Source: Arthrobacter agilis
Lineage (GTDB): Bacteria; Actinomycetota; Actinomycetes; Actinomycetales; Micrococcaceae
NCBI RefSeq assembly: GCF_006494655.1
Contig: NZ_VHIM01000002.1
Location: forward strand, 1 to 64,000
Length of the DNA stretch: 64,000 nucleotides
Reading direction: 5' to 3'
The stretch's first letter is position 1, and each line of letters starts with the position of its first letter. The notes beneath the pieces are model-generated. The model did no database searches, was not told the origin of the DNA, and saw only the letters and a program-made list of their open reading frames with translations. Positions 1 through 7,485 of the stretch are shown here, one piece after another. The position numbers and the translations under genes are program-made.

Positions 1-132
1 ACCAGCGAATCAGCCCGCCGGGCAGCACTACCGGGCTGGCTCCACGAATACAATCACCACAGGCCCCACACCGCCATCGGAGGCAAACCACCCATCACCC
101 GGCTAACCAACCTCCCTGGGCAGTACAGCTAG
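1..132 (+). mobile_element. IS481-type transposase, C-terminal fragment (5' end outside window)
   Basis: The frame is open from the first base to a TAG at 130-132. The last 43 residues include EYNHHRPHTAIGGKPPITRL, the C-terminal signature of IS481/IS3-like DDE integrases (YNxxRPHxAxGG, then P and R). The catalytic DDE domain would lie to the left of the window. The next gene starts only 5 nt after the stop, so the IS terminus must lie at or inside the start of that gene. The family call rests on this short tail only. Confidence 0.75.
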
Positions 133-137
133 AGGGC

Positions 138-515
138 ATGAGTGATCGCGCGAAGTTTTGTAGCCGGCGCCACAAGGAAGCCGCGAAACAGACCCGGGCT
201 CAGCCCACGCCGGAGCCAGGACCACGGACGGCACCCTGCTCTGTCTGTGGGACCACCGTGCCTGTAAGGGCTCGACGGGGAGCTGCGCCGAAGTACTGCG
301 CCGAGCATCATCCGAAGCAGCCGTGCGCAGGCTGCGGGAAGACCCTGCGCCATCGCGCGGTATCGCAGTTCTGCCGAGGCTGTCAGAGCGCGCGACGCCG
401 GCTCGTCGCTCCGGCGCAAACGTGGACCCGCCTCTGCGACGTCTGCGGCGCCATCTTCGAGGGCTCACCCTCCACCAACCTCTGCGACACCCACAACCAC
501 ACGAAAGAGGACTGA
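138..515 (+). CDS. Cys-rich zinc-ribbon protein, probably 5'-truncated by the IS
   Basis: 125 residues with repeated CxxC/CxxH pairs: FCSRRH at the N-terminus, CSVCG, YCAEHH, CAGCG, FCRGC, LCDVCG and LCDTH, so it probably binds several zinc ions. The N-terminal FCSRRHKEAAKQ looks like the second half of a CxxC...CSxxC ribbon whose first half is missing. The reading frame stays open upstream into the IS end, so the original gene may have started earlier and been cut by insertion. No function is recognised. Small Cys-rich proteins of this kind are common in actinophages and integrated elements. A following small gene starts 2 nt after its stop. Confidence 0.55.
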   Translation: MSDRAKFCSRRHKEAAKQTRAQPTPEPGPRTAPCSVCGTTVPVRARRGAAPKYCAEHHPKQPCAGCGKTLRHRAVSQFCRGCQSARRRLVAPAQTWTRLCDVCGAIFEGSPSTNLCDTHNHTKED

Positions 516-517
516 CC

Positions 518-787
518 ATGAGCACCGACCCCACCCCCACGACCACCCAGTTCAGCACCGCAAGGGACGCGGTTGCACTGGCCCGCCTCGTACTGGCAGG
601 CGATGACACGGGAACGCACGAGATGATCCAATCGCTGCTCAACGACCCGGCATCGATCCCAGGCGTGCTCTATGGGCTCAGCGGAATGATCGCGCACGCG
701 CTTCCGGAGGGCGCCGATCCGTCCGTGTTCTTCCAGGGAGTAATCAGAATGCTCGATACCGCTGAAAACGACGCAGCGGGCTGTTAA
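518..787 (+). CDS. Small hypothetical protein
   Basis: 89 residues, acidic, beginning MSTDPTPTTTQFSTARDAVA. The ATG lies 2 nt after the stop of the zinc-ribbon gene and has an AAAGAGG ribosome site 9 nt upstream, so the two are probably one transcript. No motif, signal peptide or membrane segment is visible; the middle looks helical (ALARLVLAGDD, EMIQSLLNDP). Its place between a zinc-ribbon gene and a capsid gene suggests an accessory gene of the integrated element. About 220 nt with no clear gene separates it from the capsid gene. Confidence 0.5.
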   Translation: MSTDPTPTTTQFSTARDAVALARLVLAGDDTGTHEMIQSLLNDPASIPGVLYGLSGMIAHALPEGADPSVFFQGVIRMLDTAENDAAGC

Positions 788-1006
788 TCTGAACGTAGCC
801 GATCTGCCGGCGCTCTAACTCCATCCGAGGCCCGCCGCCTCTGGAGTCCGCCTGAGCTAGCCGAACCGATCTGCCGTTCACACGGATAGCTCCGCGTAGA
901 GCGCGCACCTAATCGCATGGGTGCCCACTGACTCCGCCGGCTACTCCTCAACGCACCCTTCACTTATCGGCACGCCCCCTTCGGCGTCGCCAGAACAGGA
1001 TTTGTC

Positions 1007-2164
1007 ATGAGCAAGCGAGATCGTCGTAAAGCACTACTGGCCGAGGCTCGGACCCTCATGGAGAAAGCAGCCGGCACCGGCGGGCTTGCCTCGGAGGACG
1101 TCACCCGGTCGCAGGCAATCCGGACCGAGGTCGAGGAACTGAGCAAGGCCATCGAGTCTGAGGACGGCGCACGCGAGGCACTGAAGTCGATGGTCTCCGA
1201 CGACCTCGGCACAGACTCGGCTGGCACGAAGGCCGTTTCCCTCGGTGGAGGCGCGTCGAGCACATCCGCGAAGTCCATCATGGCCGAGGTCCAGGAGAAG
1301 GCCGGCACCGGCTCCTTCAAGGCCGTTACAGCTACAGGTGGCAGCGTCACCGTCCCCGTGCACCAGGGCGTAGCCACTATGTCCCAGTCGAACTATCTCC
1401 TCAGCAACCTGGTGACGATCTTCCCCGCCAACGGTGAGGATGGCGACGGGGTGTCCTATCTCCGCCAGATCGGGCGCACCCTCGCCGCCGCGACGGTCGC
1501 GCGCGGCGCGGAGAAGCCCAATTCGTCGCTCTCGTTTGAGGGCGTCACCGACGCTTTCGCCACCGTCGCGCACCTGGCCGAAGTGCCGAACCAGTATCTC
1601 GAGTCCTTCGGGAAGTTCGCTCAGATCATCGAGTTCGAGATGCTGTATGGGATGGCTCTGGGCCTCGATGACCTTCTCCTCAACGGAGGCACGGACGAGA
1701 ACGGCGAACCCGTTACCGGGCTCCTGGGCCTGTCCGGCGTGAAGGTCCAGGCGTTCGTTACGGACAAGCTCCTGACCCTGCGCCGAGCAGTCGGTCGCAT
1801 CCAGAGCGAGGGCACACAGCCAACCGCTATCGTGCTCCACCCGGACGACTGGGAGGAGATCGAAACGACGAAGATCACTGACCAGAGCTTCCTCCTGGAC
1901 GGCACGCCCACCAGAGCAGGCCAACCGTCCCTCTGGGGCGTCCCGGTGCAGCTCGCGCCGTCCGTAGGCGTCGGGAGGGCAGTCGTCGGGGCTTTTGACG
2001 CCTCCACCATTGGGCTCGCAAACCGTGGCGGAACCCGTCTGCAGTGGAACCCCTTCAAGCTCGACCACCTGAACCAGACCGTCCTACGCGTCGAGGGCCG
2101 CTTCGTGCCCGTGATCGCGCGGCCGGCATCATTCGCAGTCGCCCAACTATCTTCCGTGGCTTGA
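1007..2164 (+). CDS. Phage major capsid protein, HK97 fold
   Basis: 385 residues. The N-terminal part (about 1-65) is a charged helical delta/scaffold-like region with heptad-like EVEELSKAIE. The rest reads as an HK97 gp5-type coat: GSVTVPVHQGV, an E-loop region, FEMLYGMALGLDDLLLNGG, AIVLHPDDWEEIE, and SLWGVPVQLAPSVGVGRAVVGAF near the C-terminus, which are family hallmarks. The ATG has AGGA 7 nt upstream. Portal, terminase, prohead protease and tail genes are absent on its right, where an ImmA-type gene follows instead, so it is an isolated capsid gene from a degraded prophage or a capsid-encoding satellite. An encapsulin is less likely because of the N-terminal delta region. Confidence 0.85.
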   Translation: MSKRDRRKALLAEARTLMEKAAGTGGLASEDVTRSQAIRTEVEELSKAIESEDGAREALKSMVSDDLGTDSAGTKAVSLGGGASSTSAKSIMAEVQEKAGTGSFKAVTATGGSVTVPVHQGVATMSQSNYLLSNLVTIFPANGEDGDGVSYLRQIGRTLAAATVARGAEKPNSSLSFEGVTDAFATVAHLAEVPNQYLESFGKFAQIIEFEMLYGMALGLDDLLLNGGTDENGEPVTGLLGLSGVKVQAFVTDKLLTLRRAVGRIQSEGTQPTAIVLHPDDWEEIETTKITDQSFLLDGTPTRAGQPSLWGVPVQLAPSVGVGRAVVGAFDASTIGLANRGGTRLQWNPFKLDHLNQTVLRVEGRFVPVIARPASFAVAQLSSVA

Positions 2165-2292
2165 GTCACCAGCGTGGGAGGTTAGCCGCACACTGGCCTC
2201 CCACGCGCGACTCGTGCGCGCGAGAGACTGAACTCACCTAGTATCGTCGGCGCGGTGCCATAGAGTGAGTGCCTAAGGGAAAGGGGCCAGTT

Positions 2293-2796
2293 GTGGAACG
2301 CACGCTCACGGAATCCCCGTTATCCAACCACGGGATCTCCGAGTATGCGGAGCGAGTGGGAAGACACCACGGGATCTACTCCAACGAAGGACAGGCAGAC
2401 GTCACGCGCCTGGTTGAGGTTCTAGGCGGGCGCGTCGATGTATCGGAGTCGTTCTTCGCCCAGGAAGCACTGACGGTTCACGGTCAGGGCGATTTCCTCG
2501 TTCATCTTCCGCCGATGACTTCTAATCGTCGAGACCGATTTACGATTGCGCACGAACTGGGGCACTACTTTCTCCACTATCTTCAACCTGGAATGACAAC
2601 GCCGAAAAGCTTTTGGCGCGGCGAAAGTAATCGCGGCGAAACGCAGGCTAACGTCTTTGCCGCCTCGCTTCTCATGCCGGAAGACTTTTTCAAGGCGGCG
2701 TTCAGTCGCTGTGGGCGGGACTGGTGGGCCTTGAGCCAGATCTTCGGAGTATCTCCGCGAGCAGCAGAGGTTCGAGCGCAGGTGCTTGGACTGTAA
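2293..2796 (+). CDS. ImmA/IrrE-family metallopeptidase
   Basis: 167 residues if started at the GTG at 2293, which has GGAAAGG about 8 nt upstream. A GTG at 2269 would add 8 residues but overlaps a possible -10 (TAGAGT, 2261-2266). The zinc site is clear: FTIAHELGHYFLHYL (HELGH at 87-91), followed by ETQANVFAASLLMP, the usual third-ligand helix. Members cleave HTH repressors (ImmR in ICEBs1, DdrO in Deinococcus) to switch on element transfer or stress responses. No HTH gene is adjacent here. The gene instead overlaps a cyclase-like gene by 11 nt, so the two are probably translated together and work together. Base composition is more A/T-rich than the rest of the window. Confidence 0.85.
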   Translation: MERTLTESPLSNHGISEYAERVGRHHGIYSNEGQADVTRLVEVLGGRVDVSESFFAQEALTVHGQGDFLVHLPPMTSNRRDRFTIAHELGHYFLHYLQPGMTTPKSFWRGESNRGETQANVFAASLLMPEDFFKAAFSRCGRDWWALSQIFGVSPRAAEVRAQVLGL

Positions 2797-3796
2797 ATTG
2801 GCATCTAAACACAGCATTCCAAAATCCAAACTTTTTGTGTCTTGCGATCTTGTCGGCTCTACACACTTCAAACAAACAGAGCCCGGCTGGCAGAAGATCT
2901 TCCTCAGTTTCTACTGGGAATTTCCCCAGTTTATTCATGAGGCAAATCGGGTACAGGCTGAGATTGACGGAGGGCAAACTGCCTTCCGCCTCTGGAAGGC
3001 AGTGGGCGACGAACTAATCTTCGAAGTCCTCGTCGGGGATGAAGCCGCGGTCAGTCGCGCGGTCCGCGTCTGGATTCGCGCCATCGATGAGTACGAAAAG
3101 CAGGTTCTCATCGATCGGAAGCTAGCCCTCAAAGGAGGAGCCTTCATTGCTACCTTCCCAGGGCCGGACAGTGAGTCAACAGTGCCTATTGACCCCGGGG
3201 AGGGCCAATCCGACGAGCCGGTAGTTCATCAGAACGCCAAGGCCCTGTCCGGCCAGCGGGCGCCAACAAAGTACCTTTACGACTATTTTGGCCCAAGTGT
3301 TGATACTGGATTCCGAATCTTCGGACATTCGAGCCGCAGATACTTCACGCTTTCGGTTGAGGTTGCTTGGGCTATCAGCTTGGCCGCTCACTCGGCGGCG
3401 GGCCAAAAAGTAGGATTCGAAACTCACACGACAAAGGATTTTGTGTTTCGCGGAGCACACGTCTTGAAAGGCGTTTGGCGAGCTAGGGAATACCCCATTT
3501 TTGCCATTGACCGAGAATCGAGAGACGCGGTGAATGAAGCTGTTTCCGCAATGAATGGCAGCGCTATCAGTGCGTCAAAGATCATCGATGTTTGCCATGC
3601 ATGCGCCACGGATGAAAATTGGCCGTTTTCGCTGTACCTTCCGAATTCAACAAACGAAGCTTTTCAGGTCGAACCTGAAGACGCCATGGCAGGTCTCTAT
3701 CACTCCGAGCCCACCCTCGAAGGCGCCGAAACGGTGGATCGTGTCAGCCTACGAGCGGGCGAAGATTTGATACCCGCTAACACCCCGCTTGGTTAG
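2786..3796 (+). CDS. Class III nucleotide-cyclase-like protein coupled to ImmA
   Basis: 336 residues from a TTG at 2786 (a TTG at 2798 is an alternative). Three class III adenylate/guanylate-cyclase landmarks appear in order: FVSCDLVGST (metal Asp at 21), LWKAVGDELIF (Lys71, second metal Asp75) and YLYDYFGPSVDTGFRI, which matches DYxGxxVNxAARL with the transition-state Arg kept and the usual Asn replaced by Asp. The C-terminal third, about 110 residues, has no recognised domain. No membrane segment is seen. Known relatives make cyclic nucleotides as signals; Pycsar cyclases do so in phage defence. The overlap with a metallopeptidase gene and the location in an integrated element point to a signalling or defence role, which is inference. 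A/T-rich codons (AAA, TTT, ATT) suggest recent transfer. Confidence 0.6.
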   Translation: MDCKLASKHSIPKSKLFVSCDLVGSTHFKQTEPGWQKIFLSFYWEFPQFIHEANRVQAEIDGGQTAFRLWKAVGDELIFEVLVGDEAAVSRAVRVWIRAIDEYEKQVLIDRKLALKGGAFIATFPGPDSESTVPIDPGEGQSDEPVVHQNAKALSGQRAPTKYLYDYFGPSVDTGFRIFGHSSRRYFTLSVEVAWAISLAAHSAAGQKVGFETHTTKDFVFRGAHVLKGVWRAREYPIFAIDRESRDAVNEAVSAMNGSAISASKIIDVCHACATDENWPFSLYLPNSTNEAFQVEPEDAMAGLYHSEPTLEGAETVDRVSLRAGEDLIPANTPLG

Positions 3797-3950
3797 ACGC
3801 ATTGAGTGATGACAGCGCCACGGCGCTCAGATTAGCGGGTCAATCTCGTGACGGGTCAACCTAGACGCGCTGTGATCGCAGTACGCACGAGCTAGGGGTC
3901 GATCCACGCATCACGGACCGCGCAAGTAGAGTTACAGCTCGATTTTATTC

Positions 3951-3971
3951 GGCAACATTTTGGCAACATTT
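3951..3971 (+). repeat. Tandem GGCAACATTT repeats, candidate integrase arm sites
   Basis: GGCAACATTT occurs at 3951-3960 and again at 3962-3971, an exact 11-nt period. Short direct repeats about 100 nt inside an attachment core are typical arm-type binding sites for tyrosine integrases. The role is inferred from position. Confidence 0.45.
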
Positions 3972-4060
3972 GACCCGGAAGCCGGGTGATTGACGAGGAT
4001 TTTTAGTGATGAAGATCCGCGCAATTCCGAGGTTTTTGATCCAGACCTGCACCGCCAAAA

Positions 4061-4085
4061 GGTTTCGAATCCCTCATCTGCCACA
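4061..4085 (+). other. tRNA 3'-end fragment: attachment-site core (attR)
   Basis: The sequence reads as a tRNA T-loop and acceptor 3' half: TTCGAATCCCTCATCTGCCA followed by CA. A full tRNA would need a GAGGG T-stem and a GGCAGAT acceptor 5' half, and neither is present upstream, where the sequence becomes element-like. The ending GCCACA resembles actinobacterial tRNA-Tyr, but the isoacceptor is uncertain. A tRNA 3' end without the rest of the gene, followed by an intact terminator, is what integration into a tRNA gene leaves behind. Confidence 0.65.
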
Positions 4086-4091
4086 GCAAGG

Positions 4092-4135
4092 AAAGGCCGG
4101 TACCTCCGCTAGAACTAGGGGAGGTACCGGCCTTT
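4092..4135 (+). terminator. Intrinsic terminator (originally of the tRNA gene)
   Basis: A perfect 16-bp stem, AAAGGCCGGTACCTCC (4092-4107) with GGAGGTACCGGCCTTT (4120-4135), and a 12-nt loop. It lies 7 nt after the tRNA fragment, so it is probably the terminator of the original tRNA gene. Confidence 0.85.
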
Positions 4136-4173
4136 CGCGTTCAAGCCCTGAGGGGCTCATACGCGGCCCGGAC

Positions 4174-4278
4174 TCAGAATTCGAACTCGTCCGGTCCGGC
4201 AAGCACCTTGAATTCGTAGCGCATCTGTCTCGTAATCCTTCTGACGGCAATCGAGGCCCTGCGCAGGATGTTCATCAT
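4174..4278 (-). CDS. Small basic protein, 34 residues
   Basis: Reads MMNILRRASIAVRRITRQMR then YEFKVLAGPDEFEF. The double ATG (4278-4273) has AGAGGA about 10 nt upstream. The N-terminal two thirds are an Arg-rich amphipathic helix and the end is acidic and aromatic. No family is recognised. The good ribosome site and compositional order favour a real small gene, but it could be chance. Confidence 0.45.
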   Translation of the reverse strand: MMNILRRASIAVRRITRQMRYEFKVLAGPDEFEF

Positions 4279-4518
4279 TGATACCAGTCCTCTCACCTCT
4301 CGTTGACGAGACCAGAACCAGTTATACGGCAGCCACCTCGGAGCATCATGGGAGCGGACGCTGTCGACCCGTGGCGGGGATGCGTGGTACTGCAGCCCGG
4401 TCACCCTGCTCTTTCGCTCAGTTTCTGCTGAGCTTTGGCCCGCGAACCCTCCGCATCGTGGGGCGCGTGGAACGATGAACCCGCGCCCGCAGGGGGTGCA
4501 CATCATTCTGGGGATGAC

Positions 4519-5175
4519 ATGAATATCAGACACGGGCTCGTTTCGGCCCTTCTTGCAGGACTCCTGGTCACGACGATCGCAGCGCCGGTGGAGGCAGGCG
4601 CCACCTACACGACGAACCTCCGCGCCGCCGTGCGCGCACTGCCGGTGGCGACCCAGAACAACGCGGGATACGACCGCGACCGCTATTTCGGCGACTGGAT
4701 CGATCAGGACAAGGATTGCCAGGCTACGCGGGCCGAGGTGCTGATCACGGAGAGCAGGGTGACTCCGACCTTCACGACGGCGAAGCGCTGCACCGTCGCG
4801 ACCGGTCGCTGGGTCACGAGCTGGGACAATCGTGTCCACACGTCAGCGAAAACGGTCCAGATCGACCACACCGTGCCGGTGGTGGAGGCATGGGGGTCCG
4901 GTGCCAGGAGGTGGACGCAGGCACGTCGCGTCGCCTTCTACAACGACCGCGGGTACTCGGGAACGCTGAACGCACAGACCACCCTCCTGAACCAGCAGAA
5001 GCAGGCCAAGGGGCCCGAGGCCTGGGTCCCACCGGCCAACGTCTGCCTGTACGTGGCGCAGTGGACCACCGTGAAAGCCCGCTGGGGCATGAGCGTGGAC
5101 ACGAAGGAGAAGGCCGCACTGATCCGCTACGCGGACAAGTGCGCACCGATGCAGCTCACCATCACGAGAGCCTGA
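4519..5175 (+). CDS. Secreted HNH nuclease (DUF1524/GmrSD C-terminal type)
   Basis: 218 residues. Start taken at the ATG at 4519 because it begins a signal peptide, MNIRHGLVSALLAGLLVTTI with an APVEAGA cleavage region; upstream in-frame starts would bury it. The body matches exported HNH proteins: RYFGDWIDQDKDCQATRAEVL, the catalytic VQIDHTVPVVEAWGSGARRW, then NAQTTLLNQQKQAKGPEAWVPP supplying the second half of the HNH fold. Expected to be an extracellular, metal-dependent nuclease for DNA scavenging or competition. It is a single gene, convergent with the acyltransferase gene on the minus strand. Confidence 0.85.
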   Translation: MNIRHGLVSALLAGLLVTTIAAPVEAGATYTTNLRAAVRALPVATQNNAGYDRDRYFGDWIDQDKDCQATRAEVLITESRVTPTFTTAKRCTVATGRWVTSWDNRVHTSAKTVQIDHTVPVVEAWGSGARRWTQARRVAFYNDRGYSGTLNAQTTLLNQQKQAKGPEAWVPPANVCLYVAQWTTVKARWGMSVDTKEKAALIRYADKCAPMQLTITRA

Positions 5176-5188
5176 TCGCAGGAGCGGG

Positions 5189-6277
5189 TCACGCCGGGTT
5201 GCCGGCTGCGCGTGACGGCGAGGGCCGGCTCGCTCCGATCCTGCCGGCCCGCGGTGTTCCGAGGAGCACGCGGGAGAGCGGTGTCCGGTGGAGGACGAGG
5301 GCGATTCCCCAGGGTACGGCGAGAGCGAGGAGGAGCACCCAGAAGGGTCGCTCCTCCTCCGGGATCTCGAGCAGCCAGAGAACATAGGTGTGTGTCAGCA
5401 CCACCATCAGGCACCCGGCGGCGAGGCTCGTGGAGACCGCATGGACCGCGGCCGGAAGACGGGTGAACACGCCCTCGAGGATCAGCAGCAGACCGGAGGA
5501 GATCAGGACGGCAGCGACGATGCCGAGGACGGGGGTACCGAACTCGCCGTACTTGATGTCCAGGGAAGCGGGCCGTCCGATGAGCGTGGGTACCAGGCCC
5601 GTCAGGAGACACAGGGCTCCGACGCGTATGGGCCACCTCACCCTGGCACGTATGTGGCGCAGCCCCTGCCCTGCCAGCATGAAGATCAGGGCCCCGCCGG
5701 AGACTCCGACGGACAGGGGAAGCAGCGCGAGGTCCTGGCCCACCGGATAGAGGGTGGCCGTGATCGCGATGATGGTCGTGATCCGCAGGGCAAGGGGCAC
5801 CACTTCCAGCGCCCGGAAGGCGACGGCCGAGAGGAACAGGGCCGGCATGAACCAGTAGGCACCGAACGGTCCTGCGTTGAGGGAGCCACCGACCACCGGC
5901 AGGATCACCGCCTCCGGCTGGAACTGATCGCGGACGTTCAGCATGACGACGTGGATCAGCAGGGTCACCGCCAGCCAGGCGGCGTAGGGGACCATGATGG
6001 TCCGCAGCCGCTTCCCGGCCTCCGCCCTGACTGCCCCGCGGGCCCCGGGTTCACGCGTCTTCCACAGGTATCCGGAGAGCAGGAAGAAAGCCGGCACGTG
6101 CCAGGTGTAGAGCCACGCATCCACGAGGGGGCCGGACCAGACGTGGCCCGCGACGATTCCGACCACCGCGACCACTCGAAGGGCGTCGATGGCGCCGGAG
6201 CGGGTGGCTGCGCCCGTCTGCGCTGGTCTGTCGAGGGTAGCCAAGCGTTTCCTCCGCGGTCGGTATCTCTGCTCCAA
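5189..6277 (-). CDS. Acyltransferase-3 family membrane protein
   Basis: 362 residues with about ten membrane segments. The N-terminal signature after a basic leader, AIDALRVVAVVGIVAGHVWS, contains the His typical of the family, followed by WHVPAFFLLSGYLW. Family members (OatA, fucose 4-O-acetylase-like) move acetyl or other acyl groups across or at the membrane onto sugars or lipids; the substrate is not readable here. It lies head-to-head with a second acyltransferase-3 gene at 6420, separated by about 140 nt, which suggests a divergent pair modifying related surface glycans. Confidence 0.8.
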   Translation of the reverse strand: MEQRYRPRRKRLATLDRPAQTGAATRSGAIDALRVVAVVGIVAGHVWSGPLVDAWLYTWHVPAFFLLSGYLWKTREPGARGAVRAEAGKRLRTIMVPYAAWLAVTLLIHVVMLNVRDQFQPEAVILPVVGGSLNAGPFGAYWFMPALFLSAVAFRALEVVPLALRITTIIAITATLYPVGQDLALLPLSVGVSGGALIFMLAGQGLRHIRARVRWPIRVGALCLLTGLVPTLIGRPASLDIKYGEFGTPVLGIVAAVLISSGLLLILEGVFTRLPAAVHAVSTSLAAGCLMVVLTHTYVLWLLEIPEEERPFWVLLLALAVPWGIALVLHRTPLSRVLLGTPRAGRIGASRPSPSRAAGNPA

Positions 6278-6419
6278 GGGTAAGTCGGTCCTGCGCGACC
6301 CGCTTCGGGGATCTCCCGGCCGACCGCAGGGTACAGTGTCGGCGCGGTCCGGCCGAGTCGACCCCCGCCCAGATCCTCGTCGACGAAGTGTCGGTGCACC
6401 TGCCTACAGTGGATGTGGA

Positions 6420-7445
6420 ATGTCAGGGGAGGGCAGGATCACCACCAGCACGGAGACACGCATCGGGTGGCTCGACAGCCTGCGCGGCGTCGCCATCCTT
6501 CTCGTCGTCGTGCTCCATGCCGGCGAGGCCGTGCGGGTCGCCGTCGGGCCGACGCCGGCGGTCGATGGGGTCAACCTGTTCCTCGAACCGTTCCGTATGC
6601 CGGTCCTCATGTTCCTGTCCGGGATGCTGCTCCCGAAGTCCGTCGCGAAGCCGGGGCGGGAGTACTTCGCCGGGAAGGCCTCGATGGTGGCGTGGCCCTA
6701 CCTGCTCTGGTCCGTCATCATCCTCGCTGCGAGTGGGGATCTCACGCCCGCGTCTGTGATCCAAATCCTCTACCTCTCGCCGACCTACCTCTGGTACCTG
6801 TGGTTCATCCTCGTCTTCTACGTGATCGCCTACCCCCTGCAGCGCGTACCGCCGCTGGCCGTCGCCGCCGTCGGACTCGCGATCTCCTTCATCCTCCCGG
6901 ACGCGAGCCGTCCGGAGACGATGGCCTTCCTCGCCGCCTTCTTCTTCTTCGGCGCCTGGTGCGCCGCGAACCCGCAGCGCACGGCCCGGGTGCTCACCCG
7001 GCCATGGGTCGTCGTGCTGGGCGCGGGAGCAGCCGCTGCCGTGGGCGTACTCAACCTGGGGGGCCAGGAGGTGCTGTACCGGGCTGAATACGTGTGGGGC
7101 GTCGCCGGCGGGCTCGCCGTGCTCTGCTGGGCATTCCCGCGACTGGCGGAGAACCGGGTGACGGCGGCGCTGGAGTTCGTCGGACGATACTCGATCGTCT
7201 TCTACGTGGCGCATCTCGGCCCGATCATGATCGGGCTCGCACTCGCCGACGCCGTCGGGTTGACGGAGGCGTGGTACCTCCTGCCGGTGCTCCTGCTCGT
7301 CGGGGTCGGGATCCCGCTCGGGCTGGCCTGGGTCTACTCGACGAGGAAGCACGCGTCCGTCAACCTGCTGTTCGAACTGCCCGCGCTGAAGCGGCGGCCG
7401 CGGGACCGGGTACGCCGGTCCCGGTTCCGCCGGTCGAGGGCCTGA
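6420..7445 (+). CDS. Acyltransferase-3 family membrane protein
   Basis: 341 residues from the ATG at 6420, chosen because the protein then opens MSGEGRITTSTETRIGWLDS, and the conserved RIGWLDSLRGVAILLVVVLH box follows. FRMPVLMFLSGMLLPKS is the second family block. About ten membrane helices, with a basic Arg-rich tail. TACAGT at 6405-6410 could be a -10 for a short or leaderless transcript. It differs from its divergent neighbour, so it is not a recent duplicate. The substrate is unknown; cell-envelope O-acylation is the usual role. Confidence 0.8.
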   Translation: MSGEGRITTSTETRIGWLDSLRGVAILLVVVLHAGEAVRVAVGPTPAVDGVNLFLEPFRMPVLMFLSGMLLPKSVAKPGREYFAGKASMVAWPYLLWSVIILAASGDLTPASVIQILYLSPTYLWYLWFILVFYVIAYPLQRVPPLAVAAVGLAISFILPDASRPETMAFLAAFFFFGAWCAANPQRTARVLTRPWVVVLGAGAAAAVGVLNLGGQEVLYRAEYVWGVAGGLAVLCWAFPRLAENRVTAALEFVGRYSIVFYVAHLGPIMIGLALADAVGLTEAWYLLPVLLLVGVGIPLGLAWVYSTRKHASVNLLFELPALKRRPRDRVRRSRFRRSRA

Positions 7446-7485
7446 CCTCCGGTCGTCGGACGTCCGAGGACTCCCAGGCGTGGTG

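Larger units (their letters stand above)
3797..4173. other. Gene-free right border of the integrated element
   Basis: No credible gene is found here. In order it holds a short AGCGCC/GGCGCT inverted repeat (3814-3827) just after the cyclase-like gene, two CGGGTCAA-type repeats near 3835-3862, the tandem GGCAACATTT repeats, an isolated tRNA 3' end, and a strong terminator. The mixture fits an attachment region (attR) with integrase arm sites. Confidence 0.6.

Noticed and set aside
1007-2164. Capsid-like gene as an encapsulin
   Set aside because: The N-terminal charged delta-like region and phage-type C-terminus fit a phage coat, and no cargo enzyme gene is next to it.
4006-4281. Plus-strand frame of 91 codons with an upstream GAGGA
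   Set aside because: It reads straight through the tRNA fragment and the terminator hairpin, which explain the sequence better.
5288-6283. Plus-strand frame over the first acyltransferase
   Set aside because: Antisense shadow of charged, repetitive composition (Gly/Arg/Glu/Asp) without a ribosome site; the minus strand gives a clean polytopic acyltransferase.
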